From contig SSNP01000091.1 of the NCBI GenBank assembly GCA_006937955.1, forward strand, positions 1,509,917-1,573,916: a DNA stretch of 64,000 nt, in the 5' to 3' direction. Under the pieces are notes generated by a model. That model was not told the origin of the DNA. It searched no databases and saw only the letters and a program-made list of their open reading frames with translations. Below, piece after piece: positions 13,101 through 23,072 of the stretch (position 1 is its first letter; each line of letters opens with the position of its first letter). The DNA comes from Pachypanchax playfairii (lineage: Eukaryota > Chordata > Actinopteri > Cyprinodontiformes > Aplocheilidae). The position numbers and the translations under genes are program-made.

Positions 13101-14891
13101 CAGGCGGTAGCAGCGTGTTCAGGCGGTAGCAGCGTGCTCAGGCGGTAGCAGCATGTTCAGGCGGTAGCAGCGTGTTCAGGCAGTAGCAGCTCAGGCGGTA
13201 GCAGCTCAGGCGGTAGCAGCTCAGGCGGTAGCAGCGTGTTCAGGCGGTAGCAGCATGCTCAGACTGTAGCAGCTTGCTCAGGCAGCAGCAGCGGGGTCAG
13301 GCGGTAGCAGCGTGTTCAGGCGGTAGCAGCGTGTTCAGGCGGTAGCAGCGTGTTCAGGCAGTAGCAGCGTGTTCAGGTGGTAGCTGCGTGGTCAGGCGGT
13401 AGCTGCGTGGTCAGGAAGTAGCAGCGGGTTCAGGTGGTAGCAGCTTGCTCAGACGGTAGCAGCATCCTCAGGCGGTAGCAGCGTGCTCAGGCGGTAGCAG
13501 CACGCTCAGACTGTAGCAGCGTGCTCAGGCAGTGGTTGTGCTTTTGTGCTGATGCATGTGGGTGTGTTGTGTTAGCAGCGTGTTCAGACGGTAGCAGCGT
13601 GTTCAGACGGTAGCAGCTTGCTCAGGCAGTAGCAGCGTGCTCAGGCGGTAGCAGCCTGCTCAGGCGGTAGCAGCGTGTTCAGGCGGTAGCAGCGTGTTCA
13701 GGCGGTAGCAGCGTGTTCAGGCGGTAGCAGCATGCTCAGACGGTAGCAGCTTGCTCAGGCGGTAGCAGCGTGTTCAGGCGGTAGCAGCGTGTTCTGGCGG
13801 TAGCAGCGTGTTCAGGTGGTAGCAGCGTGCTCACGGTAGCAGCGTGTTCAGGCGGTAGCAGCTCAGGCGGTAGCAGCTCAGGCGGTAGCAGCGGGTTCAG
13901 GCGGTAGCAGCTTGCTCAGGCGGTAGCAGATCAGGCGGTAGCAGCTCAGGCCGTAGCAGCGTGTTCAGGCGGTAGCAGCATGCTCAGACTGTAGCAGCTT
14001 GCTCAGGCGGTAGCAGCGTGTTCAGGTGGTAGCAGCGTGTTCAGGCAGTAGCAGCGTGTTCAGGTGGTAGCTGCATGGTCAGGCAGTAGCAGCGGGTTCA
14101 GGTGGTAGCAGCTTGCTCAGACGGTAGCAGCATGCTCAGACTGTAGCAGCTTGCTCAGGCGGTAGCAGCGTGTTCAGGTGGTAGCAGCGTGTTCAGGCAG
14201 TAGCAGCGGGTTCAGGTGGTAGCAGCGTGCTCACGGTAGCAGCGTGTTCAGGCGGTAGCAGCGTGCTCAGGCGGTAGCAGCGTGCTCAGGCAGTAGCAGC
14301 GTGTTCAGGCGGTAGCTGCGTGGTCAGGCGGTAGCTGCGTGGTCAGGAAGTAGCAGCGGGTTCAGGTGGTAGCAGCTTGCTCAGACGGTAGCAGCGTGCT
14401 CAGGCGGTAGCAGCGTGTTCAGGCGGTAGCAGCGTGCTCAGGCGGTAGCAGCGTGTTCAGGCGGTAGCAGCGTGTTCAGGCGGTAGCAGCGTGTTCAGGT
14501 GGTAGCAGCGTGCTCACGGTAGCAGCGTGTTCAGGCGGTAGCAGCTCAGGCGGTAGCAGCTCAGGCGGTAGCAGCGGGTTCAGGCGGTAGCAGCTTGCTC
14601 AGGCGGTAGCAGCATGCTCAGGCGGTAGCAGCGTATTCAGGCGATAGCAGCATGCTCAGACTGTAGCAGCTTGCTCAGGCAGTAGCAGCGGGTTCAGGCG
14701 GTAGCAGCGTGTTCAGGCGGTAGCAGCGTGTTCAGGCGGTAGCAGCGTGCTCAGGCGGTAGCTGTGTGGTCAGGCGGTAGCAGCGGGTTCAAGCAGTAGC
14801 AGCGTGTTCAGGCAGTAGCAGCGTGTTCAGGCGGTAGCAGCGTGTTCAGGCGGTAGCAGCATGTTCAGGCGGTAGCAGCGTGCTCAGGCAG
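10131..14891. repeat. 4.8-kb minisatellite, 19-bp unit with 15-bp variant
   Basis: About 250 units of GCGGTAGCAGCGTGTTCAG, with common substitutions in the T-T/C-T and A/T positions. A 15-bp deletion variant (GCGGTAGCAGCTCAG) occurs in runs of two or three near 10776, 12460, 13187, 13855 and 14540. The first units (10131-10190) are degenerate. A non-repeat island at about 13533-13574 interrupts the array and matches the sequence just beyond its right end (14892-14932). The plus strand is G-rich. The arrangement points to repeated block duplication in the right-hand third of the array. Confidence 0.95.
13533..13574. repeat. copy of the right flank embedded in array 2
   Basis: This island (GTTGTGCTTTTGTGCTGATG and the following ATGTGGGTGTGTTGTGTT) is almost identical to the right flank at 14892-14932. 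It marks an old array end that was later buried by a block duplication of repeat plus flank. Confidence 0.85.
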
Positions 14892-16611
14892 TGTTTGTGC
14901 TTTAGTGCTGATGCATGTGGGTGTGTTGTGTTGAGTTTGTATGAGAGAAGCATGATTGGAGCTGGTGAATGAGGTGCCTGTCATCTCCAGATGCAGCTCA
15001 TTAGGAGGGAGAGAGAAGAGGTTCCTCTTCAGGGTGCAGAGAATCGTTTGTTATACAGACAGAACAACATGACACAAACAAAATAGATTTGAAGGAACTG
15101 ACTCATGGTTTTAAATGTAGGGCAGAAAACTCAAAGCTCATTGAAGAAACATGTGAAGCTCTCTGGTAGATTTAATGATTTCTATCTAATAATGTTGATC
15201 ATTCAGGTGGTTTTAAAAGAATTAGAAGTAACGGAGGAACACGTTCTCCCTCCAGCACGAAATTGTTACACTAATCTAAACAACTGCACGATCTAGAAGA
15301 CATGTAAGTATTATTTTTACTCTTGAAGATGGAAATGTTATGTTCTACTGATTACGGGGGGGGGGGGCATCCCTGGGGGGGACAGGACACCTGAATCATG
15401 TTTCAAAGATAAAACTGTATTGAAACATTTTGTATCATTTCTGGCTTCAGCATCGCTTCACTCTCCTATTTACGGAATGATTTTTAAATGTTGATACTTT
15501 AAAACTTTAAACTGAGGAATAACATTTAAAAGTTCATATTTTCTGTCATCTTACTGAAGAGGTTCTTCTGTCAGACCGACCACATTCTCATGACAAAGTT
15601 TGATACACATTTACAATATTTTCTCTTTTTAAAATATGTATTTAAAATATTGCATTGCAGTGTAAACCAGGAACATTTGATGGGAATAAACCTGTCCTCC
15701 ATGTTGTTTCTTCTTGTGAATCATCTACAGACTGAACACAGACCCAGTTTGATTCCTCAGAGGTCACAAGGTGAATCGTTCCCGTCTGCACATCCTTTCA
15801 ACGTCCCCTCATTATTACAACACAGACACACAACTTACAGATTGTGCTTTGCTGTGAAACAACCTGCTTTTCTTCACAGAGTCACAAGATAATACACCAG
15901 CAGTCCTGTGTGTCTCCATCGTATTCTTTTACCCTTAATGAGATTTTGCACCTCTTGGTTTATCCAGAGCTTCTGCTGAGTTGTGGAAGTGAATCTTGCA
16001 GCAGTGAGAGAAACAAGAGCACGCCAACACTCATCAGGTGTGAGAGTGACTAAAAACAGACTTTTTTTCACAGGCGTGCCTCACGCAGGCTCCTCCAGGT
16101 CAGCCCACACACTGAACAGCGTGCCAGAACAAAAGCTGTGACCTCATATTCAGCAGAAGGCGTGTTTGTAACTATAGACACAACTTCAGCAGTGGATCAG
16201 GTAAAAACAGAAGCATTGTGGGAGTTTCTGATCTGACAGACGTTTCCAAAGGATCAGCTGACTGTTACATAACACAACAACCTGCTGCACCAGGACCACA
16301 TCCAAGACAAGGTCCTTCTAAAACCAGATGCAAACCTTTAGTCACGCTTGTGAAAACAGAAAACTGACAAGTAAGATCTCGCCTGGACAAACAAACAAAC
16401 AAACAAAACAACTCCCAAGAAGTATTTCTGAATGGACAATTAATATCATTTAGAGAATAACACAAGATTTGATCTTCACAAAGTTTGTGGCTTAATTTTA
16501 ATTTTAGATCTTATTTCCAGATGTTTCTGTGGCGACTGAAATATTTATTACAAACATTTTATAAGCATTAAAAGTTTTTACTCATCGTACATTGTGTTTA
16601 TACAGCGCCTG
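14892..16611. other. unique sequence, no gene seen
   Basis: The first 40 bases are the parent copy of the island inside array 2. A G12 run lies at 15356-15367. Open frames of 60-100 codons occur at 15105-16071 on both strands but overlap each other and show no recognised domain, so I do not call a gene. Confidence 0.5.
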
Positions 16612-16678
16612 TGTGAGTGAGTGAGTGAGTGAGTGAGTGAGTGAGTGAGTGAGTGAGTGAGTGAGTGAGTGAGTGAGA
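16612..16678. repeat. (TGAG)n microsatellite
   Basis: A near-perfect tetranucleotide run of about 16 copies of GTGA/TGAG. On the minus strand it gives a THSL repeat peptide that is not a gene. Confidence 0.95.
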
Positions 16679-16765
16679 GAGGACCAATCAGAAGTGGTTT
16701 CTTTACAGCCCGTCTTGACACCAGGTCTTTCTCTGGCGGTCTCCACCTCCCACTGCATGTATATA

Positions 16766-17942
16766 CATTCACCTAAAGTATTATTAGGAACACCATACTA
16801 ATACAGTGTTTGACCCCCTTTCACCTTCAGAACTGCATTAATCCTACGTGGCATTGATTCAACAAGGTGCTGAAAGCATTCTTTAGAAATGTTGGTCCAT
16901 ATTGATCGGATAGCATCTTACAGTTGATGGAGAATTATGGGATGTACATCCAGGGTACGAAGCTGTTCCACCACATCCCAAAGATGCTCTATAGGGTTGA
17001 GATCTGGTGACTGTGGGGGCCATTGTAGTACAGTGAACTCATTGTCATGTTCAAGAAACCAATTTGAAATGATTCCAGCTTTATGACATGGTGCATTATC
17101 CTGCTGGAAGTAGCCATCAGAAGTTGGGTACATGGTGGTCATTATGGGATGGACATGGTCAGAAACAATACTCAGGTAGACCGTGGTATTTAAACCATGT
17201 CCAATTGGCACTAAGGGGCCTAAAGTGTACCAAGAAAACATCCCCCACACCATTACACCACCACCACCAGCCTGCACAGTGGTAACAAGACATGATGGAT
17301 CCATGTTCTCATTCTGTTTACGCCAAATTCTGACTCTAACATTTGAATGTCTCAACAGAAATTGAGACTCATCAGACCAGGAAACATTTTTACAGTCTTC
17401 AACTGTCCAATTTTGGTGAGCTGGTGCAAATTGTAGCCTCTTTTTCCTATTAGTAGTGTAGATGAGAGGTACCTGGTGGGGTCTTCTGCTGTTGTAGACC
17501 ATCCACCTCAAGGTTGTGTGTGTTGTAGCTTCACAAATGCTTTGCTGCATTCCTCGGTTGTAATGAGGTTATTTCAGTCAAAGTTGTTCTTCTATCAGCT
17601 TGAATCAGTCGGTCCATTCTCCTCTGACCTCTAGCATCAACAAGCTGCTGCATACTGGATGTTTTTCTTTGTAAACACTAGAAATGGTTGTGGGTGAAAA
17701 TCCCAGTAACTGAGCAGATTGTTAAATACTCAGACCGTCTGGTACCAACAACCATGACATGCTTAAAATTACTTAAATCACCTTTCTTTCCTATTCTGAC
17801 ATTCAGTTTGGAGTTCAGGTGATTGTCTTGTCCAGGACCACACCCCTAAATGCATTCAAGCAACTGCCATGTGATTGGTTGATTAGATAATTGCATTAAG
17901 GAGAAATTGAACAGGTGTTTCTAATAATCCTTTAGGTGAGTG
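16766..17942 (-). mobile_element. degenerate Tc1/mariner element, DD36E type
   Basis: A 1,177-bp element flanked by TA dinucleotides (16764-16765 and 17943-17944), the Tc1/mariner target. Its 29-bp terminal inverted repeats (16766-16794 and 17914-17942) begin CATTCACC and CACTCACC and differ at three positions. The transposase lies on the minus strand and is broken. The spacing between the second aspartate and the final glutamate is 36 residues, which fits the DD36E (Incomer-like) group rather than DD34E Tc1. Confidence 0.9.
16798..17794 (-). pseudogene. broken DD36E Tc1/mariner transposase
   Basis: Relic of a roughly 346-residue transposase. The start codon position reads ATA instead of ATG (17792-17794), followed by GKKGDLS as in the intact relative at 20322. 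The N-terminal helix-turn-helix part has frameshifts and lacks about 44 bases overall. The catalytic part (17550 to 16921) is open and keeps WSDES, QQDNAPCH and SPDLNPIEHLW, so all three acidic residues are present. A TAA at 16918-16920 replaces a cysteine codon in the QLCDAI segment; the frame then continues to the normal C-terminal end at 16798. The protein cannot be made in full. Identification rests on direct comparison with the neighbouring intact copy. Confidence 0.92.
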
Positions 17943-17944
17943 TA

Positions 17945-18960
17945 ATGTGCACCGTGGCCACCCAGAGTCTCCTGCTACATCAGCTGAGGCTCCAAGTTTT
18001 TTCTGTTTGATCTGGTTTTCTCTGATGTAAAATCCCATTTCTATTTCATAATTGCAACATGCATCTGACATGCAGATGTTCTTGTTTGAGAACATCTGTT
18101 GCTACTTGTCTTCATTTTATTCACAGTTAGATTTCCAACTGTTTTGCATTTCTGAATCTGAACTGAGAAGCGTTTTACTCAAGTTCCAGACATGAGCAAT
18201 GACTCAGCAAATATGTTAAAGATGATATAGAATTCAAATTGCTTAGCTTAGAATGTCAACAAATGTAAACAAAGTCACAGAACTCTCAGCCCCTCCCATC
18301 GGGTAGAATTCCTAAGCCACGCCCCCCCAGGTTTGTAAACACGTGTAGCCCCAGAAGACGACCGAGTGCAAGACACTGGTCTGCAGTTCATTCAAGTACC
18401 GTAACATGGTGGAATCACCAGTAAGTGAAAACAATATAAAACAAACAACTGACATTAATTGTTACTTTGTCCTGAACCTGACGTGGAACCAGCCGGCGGC
18501 TGTTTCTCCTGCTGTCACATGGTAGAGCGGTGAACACTCCCAGCAGTGGTGTGCTGCGGTAATATGTCTCAGTTTATTAGGAGCACAGAAACCAAATAAA
18601 TGCAGAAGTCTGTATGACGGGAGAGACTGTCCAATCATTCCTTCTGGACCGAACCATTTGATTGGTTGATGTTTTTAGACAAATACAGCAGAACCACTTA
18701 AAGGGACTGTTTCATGCTATTTTACTGTTTTCAACATCTGGGATCGGCACATATATGATAAAACCTTACTGTTTAAGTTATATTCACTTCATTTGTCCTG
18801 AAATATAACTTATATTCTCGAGTTATTCTGTGACCAGGAAGTAAAACGCTCGGTTTACCTAAAACCCCGCCTCCCAACTGTGAGTGCAATTGGTCTGTTT
18901 AGAAACACTAAATAAACTCCTGTAACTCTCGCAGCCAAATGAACATTTTTGATGAGAAAT
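17945..18960. other. unique or unclassified repeat sequence
   Basis: No gene called. An exon-like piece ends at 18420: ATGGTGGAATCACCA followed by GTAAGTGA, a good splice donor. A segment beginning TTAAAGGGACTG at 18698 resembles the TTAA-bounded ends of some DNA transposons, but no matching opposite end was found. Confidence 0.35.
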
Positions 18961-19420
18961 TTTTAGAATAAAATACAATGAAATGGAGGTGCTAATTTGT
19001 CAGAGGACGCTCGGTGGTGAGGCGCGTCTGGAGGGAAGGACGGTCCACTCGCGACTGGATGCGATCCGACCCGGGAGATGACACCAATACTGGGATCAGA
19101 CGGGTAAAGTGAGACAGGTCGTAGGTGAGAAGCGGGTTTCTGGAGGCAGCGACCGTACTCGCTGACCGCGAGACCAACAGCCAAGAGCGGGGCGGACTGA
19201 GAGAGAGAGAGAGATCGACCGGGACAGGTCTGAGGTCTGAGGCTGGATTAATGAGGCGGTTAAACTGCAGCACGGAGGCGAACAGGAGCTCGTGGCAAAC
19301 GGGACGTCTGACTGAGCGCTGGCAGGATGAGTGACTGTGTGTTTTATCCTGTGGTGGGACGGGCTGCGGTGACGTGGAGCTCAGCTGTAAAGCTGGAGTC
19401 ATACTGACATGTGATTAGCA
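18961..19420. other. CpG-rich segment, possible promoter or element end
   Basis: Compared with its AT-rich neighbours, this stretch is visibly richer in CpG, especially at 19007-19320. It carries overlapping open frames on both strands (19125-19334 plus, 18992-19402 minus) with no recognised domain. It could be a CpG-island promoter or part of an unrecognised mobile element. I cannot decide from sequence alone. Confidence 0.3.
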
Positions 19421-19900
19421 GGGTCGAGTTGATAAGTCTTTATTAGCAGCTCATGCTAATAAAGAGCAGCAGGTGGTTGAAGTGTGGGAACTCTGGGCTG
19501 TAGGTTAGACATCTGCCGTGATGAGCTCCTGACAAATTGTTTCGTACTCTCGCAGCTCACCTCGTACCTTCTACAGGGGCAGCAGGGATTGGTCAGGAAC
19601 TTCCTGATACGACACTGTGACGTAACGGGGCTCAATTCATAAGAGACATAACAACTCTCGAGGACAGTGATTTCCTGATATAAACATCTGAGAGCGTTGC
19701 TTAGCGACAGTGTTTACATTCCTCTCACATACATATCCATATCACACATTGTATTCAGGCCCCTTAATGTCCTCACTGTGTTACGTCGTATCTGTTTTTC
19801 ATCTCATGTAGCGCCTCATGAGGGCGCTGCCTAAGAGGAATCTGTTTTTCTCCTCTCTATCCTCGTGTGGCTCCTGTATTTTTCTGTTTCCTCACATAAG

Positions 19901-19963
19901 TTTATGTATATGTATGAATATGTATGTACAGTATATGTATGTATATGTATGTATATGTACGTG
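19901..19963. repeat. imperfect (TATG)n microsatellite
   Basis: A run of TATG and TGTA units with a few interruptions. A GGCGCTGCCT motif flanks it on both sides (about 19824 and 19976), hinting that it lies within a small duplicated or mobile segment. Confidence 0.8.
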
Positions 19964-20173
19964 TTCCCTCATGTTGGCGCTGCCTCGGGAGAGTGACGGT
20001 TAAAATGTGTCAGTAATTTAGTTGTACTGTATAATGTTTTTACTGCACTTAATTTCCTGAAGGGAATATTCCCGAGGGATTAATATGAAATTGAATCCAG
20101 GTAAGATAATGAGCCATTCATACAACCATTACATACAAGGTATAACTTTAAAACACGGACCCTGAGAAATATA

Positions 20174-20202
20174 CACTCACCGGCCACTTTATTAGGTACA
20201 CC
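20174..20202. repeat. left terminal inverted repeat of the DD36E element
   Basis: Perfect 29-bp inverted match to 21366-21394; the outer end is CACTCACC next to a target TA. Confidence 0.95.
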
Positions 20203-20321
20203 TGTCCAACTGCTCGTTAACACTTAATTTCTAATCAGCCAATCACATGGCGGCAACTCAGTCCATTTAGGCATGTACACATGGTCAAGACAATCTCCTG
20301 CAGTTCAAACCGAGCATCAGT

Positions 20322-21362
20322 ATGGGGAAGAAAGGTGATTTGAGTGACTTTGAACGTGGCATGGTTGTTGGTGCCAGAATGGCTGGTCTGAGTATTTCAG
20401 AAACTGCTGATCTACTGGGATTTTCACTCACAACCATCTCTAGGGTTTACAGAGAATGGTCCGAAAAAGAAAAAATATCCAGTGAGCGGCAGTTCTGTGG
20501 GCGGAAATGCCTTGTTGATGCCAGAGGTCAGAGGAGAATGGCCAGACTGGTTCTAGCTGATAGAAAGGCAACAGTGACTCAAATAACCACTCGTTACAAC
20601 CAAGGTAGGCAGAAGAGCATCTCTGAACGCACAGTACGTCCAACTTTGAGGCAGATGGGCTACAGCAGCAGAAGACCACGCCGGGTGCCACTCCTTTCAG
20701 CTAAGAACAGGAAACTGAGGCTACAATTTGCACAAGCTCATCGAAATTGGACAATAGAAGATTGGAAAAACGTTGCCTGGTCTGATGAGTCTCGATTTCT
20801 GCTGCGACATTCGGATGGTAGGGTCAGAATTTGGCGTCAACAACATGAAAGCATGGATCCATCCTGCCTTGTATCAACGGTTCAGGCTGGTGGTGGTGGT
20901 GTAATGGTGTGGGGAATATTTTCTTGGCACTCTTTGGGCCCCTTGGTACCAATTGAGCATCGTTACAACGCCACAGCCTACCTGAGTATTGTTGCTGACC
21001 ATGTCCATCCCTTTATGACCACAATGTACCCAACTTCTGATGGCTACTTTCAGCAGGATAATGCGCCATGTCATAAAGCTGGAATCATCTCGGACTGGTT
21101 TCTTGAACATGACAATGAGTTCACTGTACTCAAATGGCCTCCACAGTCACCAGATCTCAATCTAATAGAGCATCTTTGGGATGTGGTGGAACGGGAGATT
21201 CGCATCATGGATGTGCAGCCGACAAATCTGCGCCAACTGTGTGATGCCATCATGTCAATATGGACCAAACTCTCTGAGGAATGCTTCCAGCACCTTGTTG
21301 AATCTATGCCACGAAGAATTGAGGCAGTTCTGAAGGCAAAAGGGGGTCCAACCCGTTACTAG
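20322..21362 (+). CDS. Tc1/mariner DD36E transposase
   Basis: A 346-residue transposase that would bind the element's inverted repeats and carry out cut-and-paste transposition at TA sites in the nucleus. Residues 1-50 and about 75-125 look like the two helix-turn-helix parts of a paired-type DNA-binding domain; between them is a basic linker (CGRKCLVDARGQRR, 59-72). The DDE catalytic triad is D155 (WSDES), D246 (QQDNAPCH) and E283 (LIEHLW). There are 36 residues between D246 and E283, the DD36E signature; Sleeping Beauty-type Tc1 proteins have 34. A glycine-rich loop (AGGGGVMVWG, 189-198) is as expected. The ATG at 20322 is the natural start because the broken relative matches from the same point. 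One oddity is leucine at 281 where the relative and most family members have proline in SPDLNPIE; this may weaken catalysis. The frame is otherwise intact. Confidence 0.95.
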   Translation: MGKKGDLSDFERGMVVGARMAGLSISETADLLGFSLTTISRVYREWSEKEKISSERQFCGRKCLVDARGQRRMARLVLADRKATVTQITTRYNQGRQKSISERTVRPTLRQMGYSSRRPRRVPLLSAKNRKLRLQFAQAHRNWTIEDWKNVAWSDESRFLLRHSDGRVRIWRQQHESMDPSCLVSTVQAGGGGVMVWGIFSWHSLGPLVPIEHRYNATAYLSIVADHVHPFMTTMYPTSDGYFQQDNAPCHKAGIISDWFLEHDNEFTVLKWPPQSPDLNLIEHLWDVVEREIRIMDVQPTNLRQLCDAIMSIWTKLSEECFQHLVESMPRRIEAVLKAKGGPTRY

Positions 21363-21365
21363 CAT

Positions 21366-21394
21366 GGTGTACCTAATAAAGTGGCCGGTGAGTG
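21366..21394. repeat. right terminal inverted repeat of the DD36E element
   Basis: Perfect inverted copy of the left repeat. It starts 3 bp after the transposase stop codon. Confidence 0.95.
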
Positions 21395-21396
21395 TA

Positions 21397-22924
21397 AATA
21401 ATCACTGTGTGTTTCCTTTATGTTGACAGAAACACAGGATGTCGTACCATAAGACAAGTATTCCTGCTTTATTTCAGTTCATGCCATTACAACACAGCCA
21501 TGATAGACGGTGCATACAAACTGATCTGTGATATTTTACAGTATGAATCCTTTCATCTTGACATTGTTACATCACTGTGGTTCATTATATTTTTTTCAAA
21601 CCTGCAAAAAATTAATCAAACAGTGAAATCCTAAACAAATATTTTAAACAGGAGCTAGTGCTGGAAAAAGGAGAGCTGAATAAAACCATGATGGAGGATT
21701 CAGGCACTTCAAAATGGCGATCCTTGGCTACTGTGCTTCATTACAGCCTACATGCATGTTACATTTAACAGACATCCTGTCGTCTCGACAGCACAAGCCT
21801 TGGAGTATGCACATTCAAGAACAACTAATTAAAGGGATTTCAAGTAAAACATCAATCTATTTACAGTCAGCACGTTTCTGATGTTCCTGCAGGTCCATTT
21901 CTCTTTTGAACATCAGTGTTTATCAGAACCAGAAAGAACCAAACACGTCCAGAATCTGGTGCAGAACCATTTACATGCCAAATGTTATTGGGATGTTATT
22001 TAAAGCAGGTACATTTCTTTACTCTATATGTCAGTGGTGTCTGTTTATTAGCGTTGCTGGTCGTGTGTTTTGGAGCGCTGCAGTGCCCGTGATGAGACGG
22101 AAGCCATTTGAAAGGAGACAACAATCGATTTTCTCCTCAGCTACTTCGCTCCGTGTTATTAAAGTGAAATGATGCATGTAACGGCAGCCCGACTTGAACG
22201 GGCTTGTTTGTAATGATTGCTCATGACTGAGATGGTGGTTGTGACTCTTATCTCAGGTTTGAAGAGTCTGTCATCTATTTGAGAAGAAGTACTAAAAGTT
22301 GATGGAATAAAGGTAAATATTAACAGTTACTAGTAACAGCAGTGACACTGGAGGGCTTCAGGAACCACAAAACACCAACAAGAATCCACTGAAACTCACA
22401 TTTAGTCTTGTGCTTATTTTGGCTCAGTACAAATATATAAAGACTCACTCTGATAATCAACAGCTGGCTAAAGACAACAAGACCAAACACATACTTCACA
22501 CATTAAAGGAGAAAAATTAAGAAGGCTAAACCAGAACCAACAAACTTTTTACAGCATTTTTAAAGATCTCAGATGTACTTTACACTTTTATTTGTAGGAA
22601 CATTTCAGTTATTATGAAGAACATTTTAGTCAGTACATGTGCATGTCAGTAAGAACACACGGGTCATGTGCTGGTACTGTGCTTAGCAGTGCCACGGTTC
22701 TTGGTGCTGATTGGATTCAGATACCAGTCTGTGTACTGATGTTTTTAACTTCCTCAGGAAGCTGCTCGGTTAACTTACTGGTTTTGTGTTTAACTATTGG
22801 TTCAGCTGATTCAAACTGATGTGTCCAAATGTGTTCGTCCTCATATAACTCAGAAAATGATGCTTCATTTCTCCTGTAAAAGATTCAGTTAAAAGCAAAT
22901 GTCCAATGTCGTTAGTTTCAAAGT
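21397..22924. other. unique sequence, no gene seen
   Basis: AT-rich sequence with only short unsupported open frames (for example 21407-21634 and 21906-22172). No repeat family was recognised. Confidence 0.5.
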
Positions 22925-23072
22925 GTTTAACCTTCATCAGCATCTCAGGTGTCTTCAGTCTGTCTACAGGAACTAACAGGATGTTGTGTAGTTTAGTATC
23001 ACTGTGTGCACCACCCTGAACATGGACCAGATAAAGACCAGAGAAGATGCTCCATGTTAAAGACTACAGACC
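22925..23072. repeat. 148-bp interspersed repeat, copy 1, abutting array 3
   Basis: Aligned without gaps to 50007-50154, with three substitutions in 148 bases. The shared part ends at CTACAGACC; array 3 begins immediately afterwards. The family is not recognised and no coding potential is seen. Confidence 0.92.

Larger units (their letters stand above)
20174..21394 (+). mobile_element. complete Tc1/mariner element, DD36E (Incomer-like)
   Basis: A 1,221-bp element bounded by TA on both sides (20172-20173 and 21395-21396). The 29-bp terminal inverted repeats at 20174-20202 and 21366-21394 are perfect copies of each other and start CACTCACCGGCC. It contains one uninterrupted transposase on the plus strand with about 120 bp between left repeat and start codon and only 3 bp between stop codon and right repeat. 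Perfect ends and an open frame suggest a young insertion compared with the decayed relative at 16766-17942. Confidence 0.96.

Noticed and set aside
161..14891. Regularly spaced repeats that could be taken for a CRISPR array
   Set aside because: Units are contiguous with no unique spacers, in a vertebrate genome context.
20440..21268. Minus-strand frames of 65-83 codons within the DD36E element
   Set aside because: Antisense shadows of the transposase gene.
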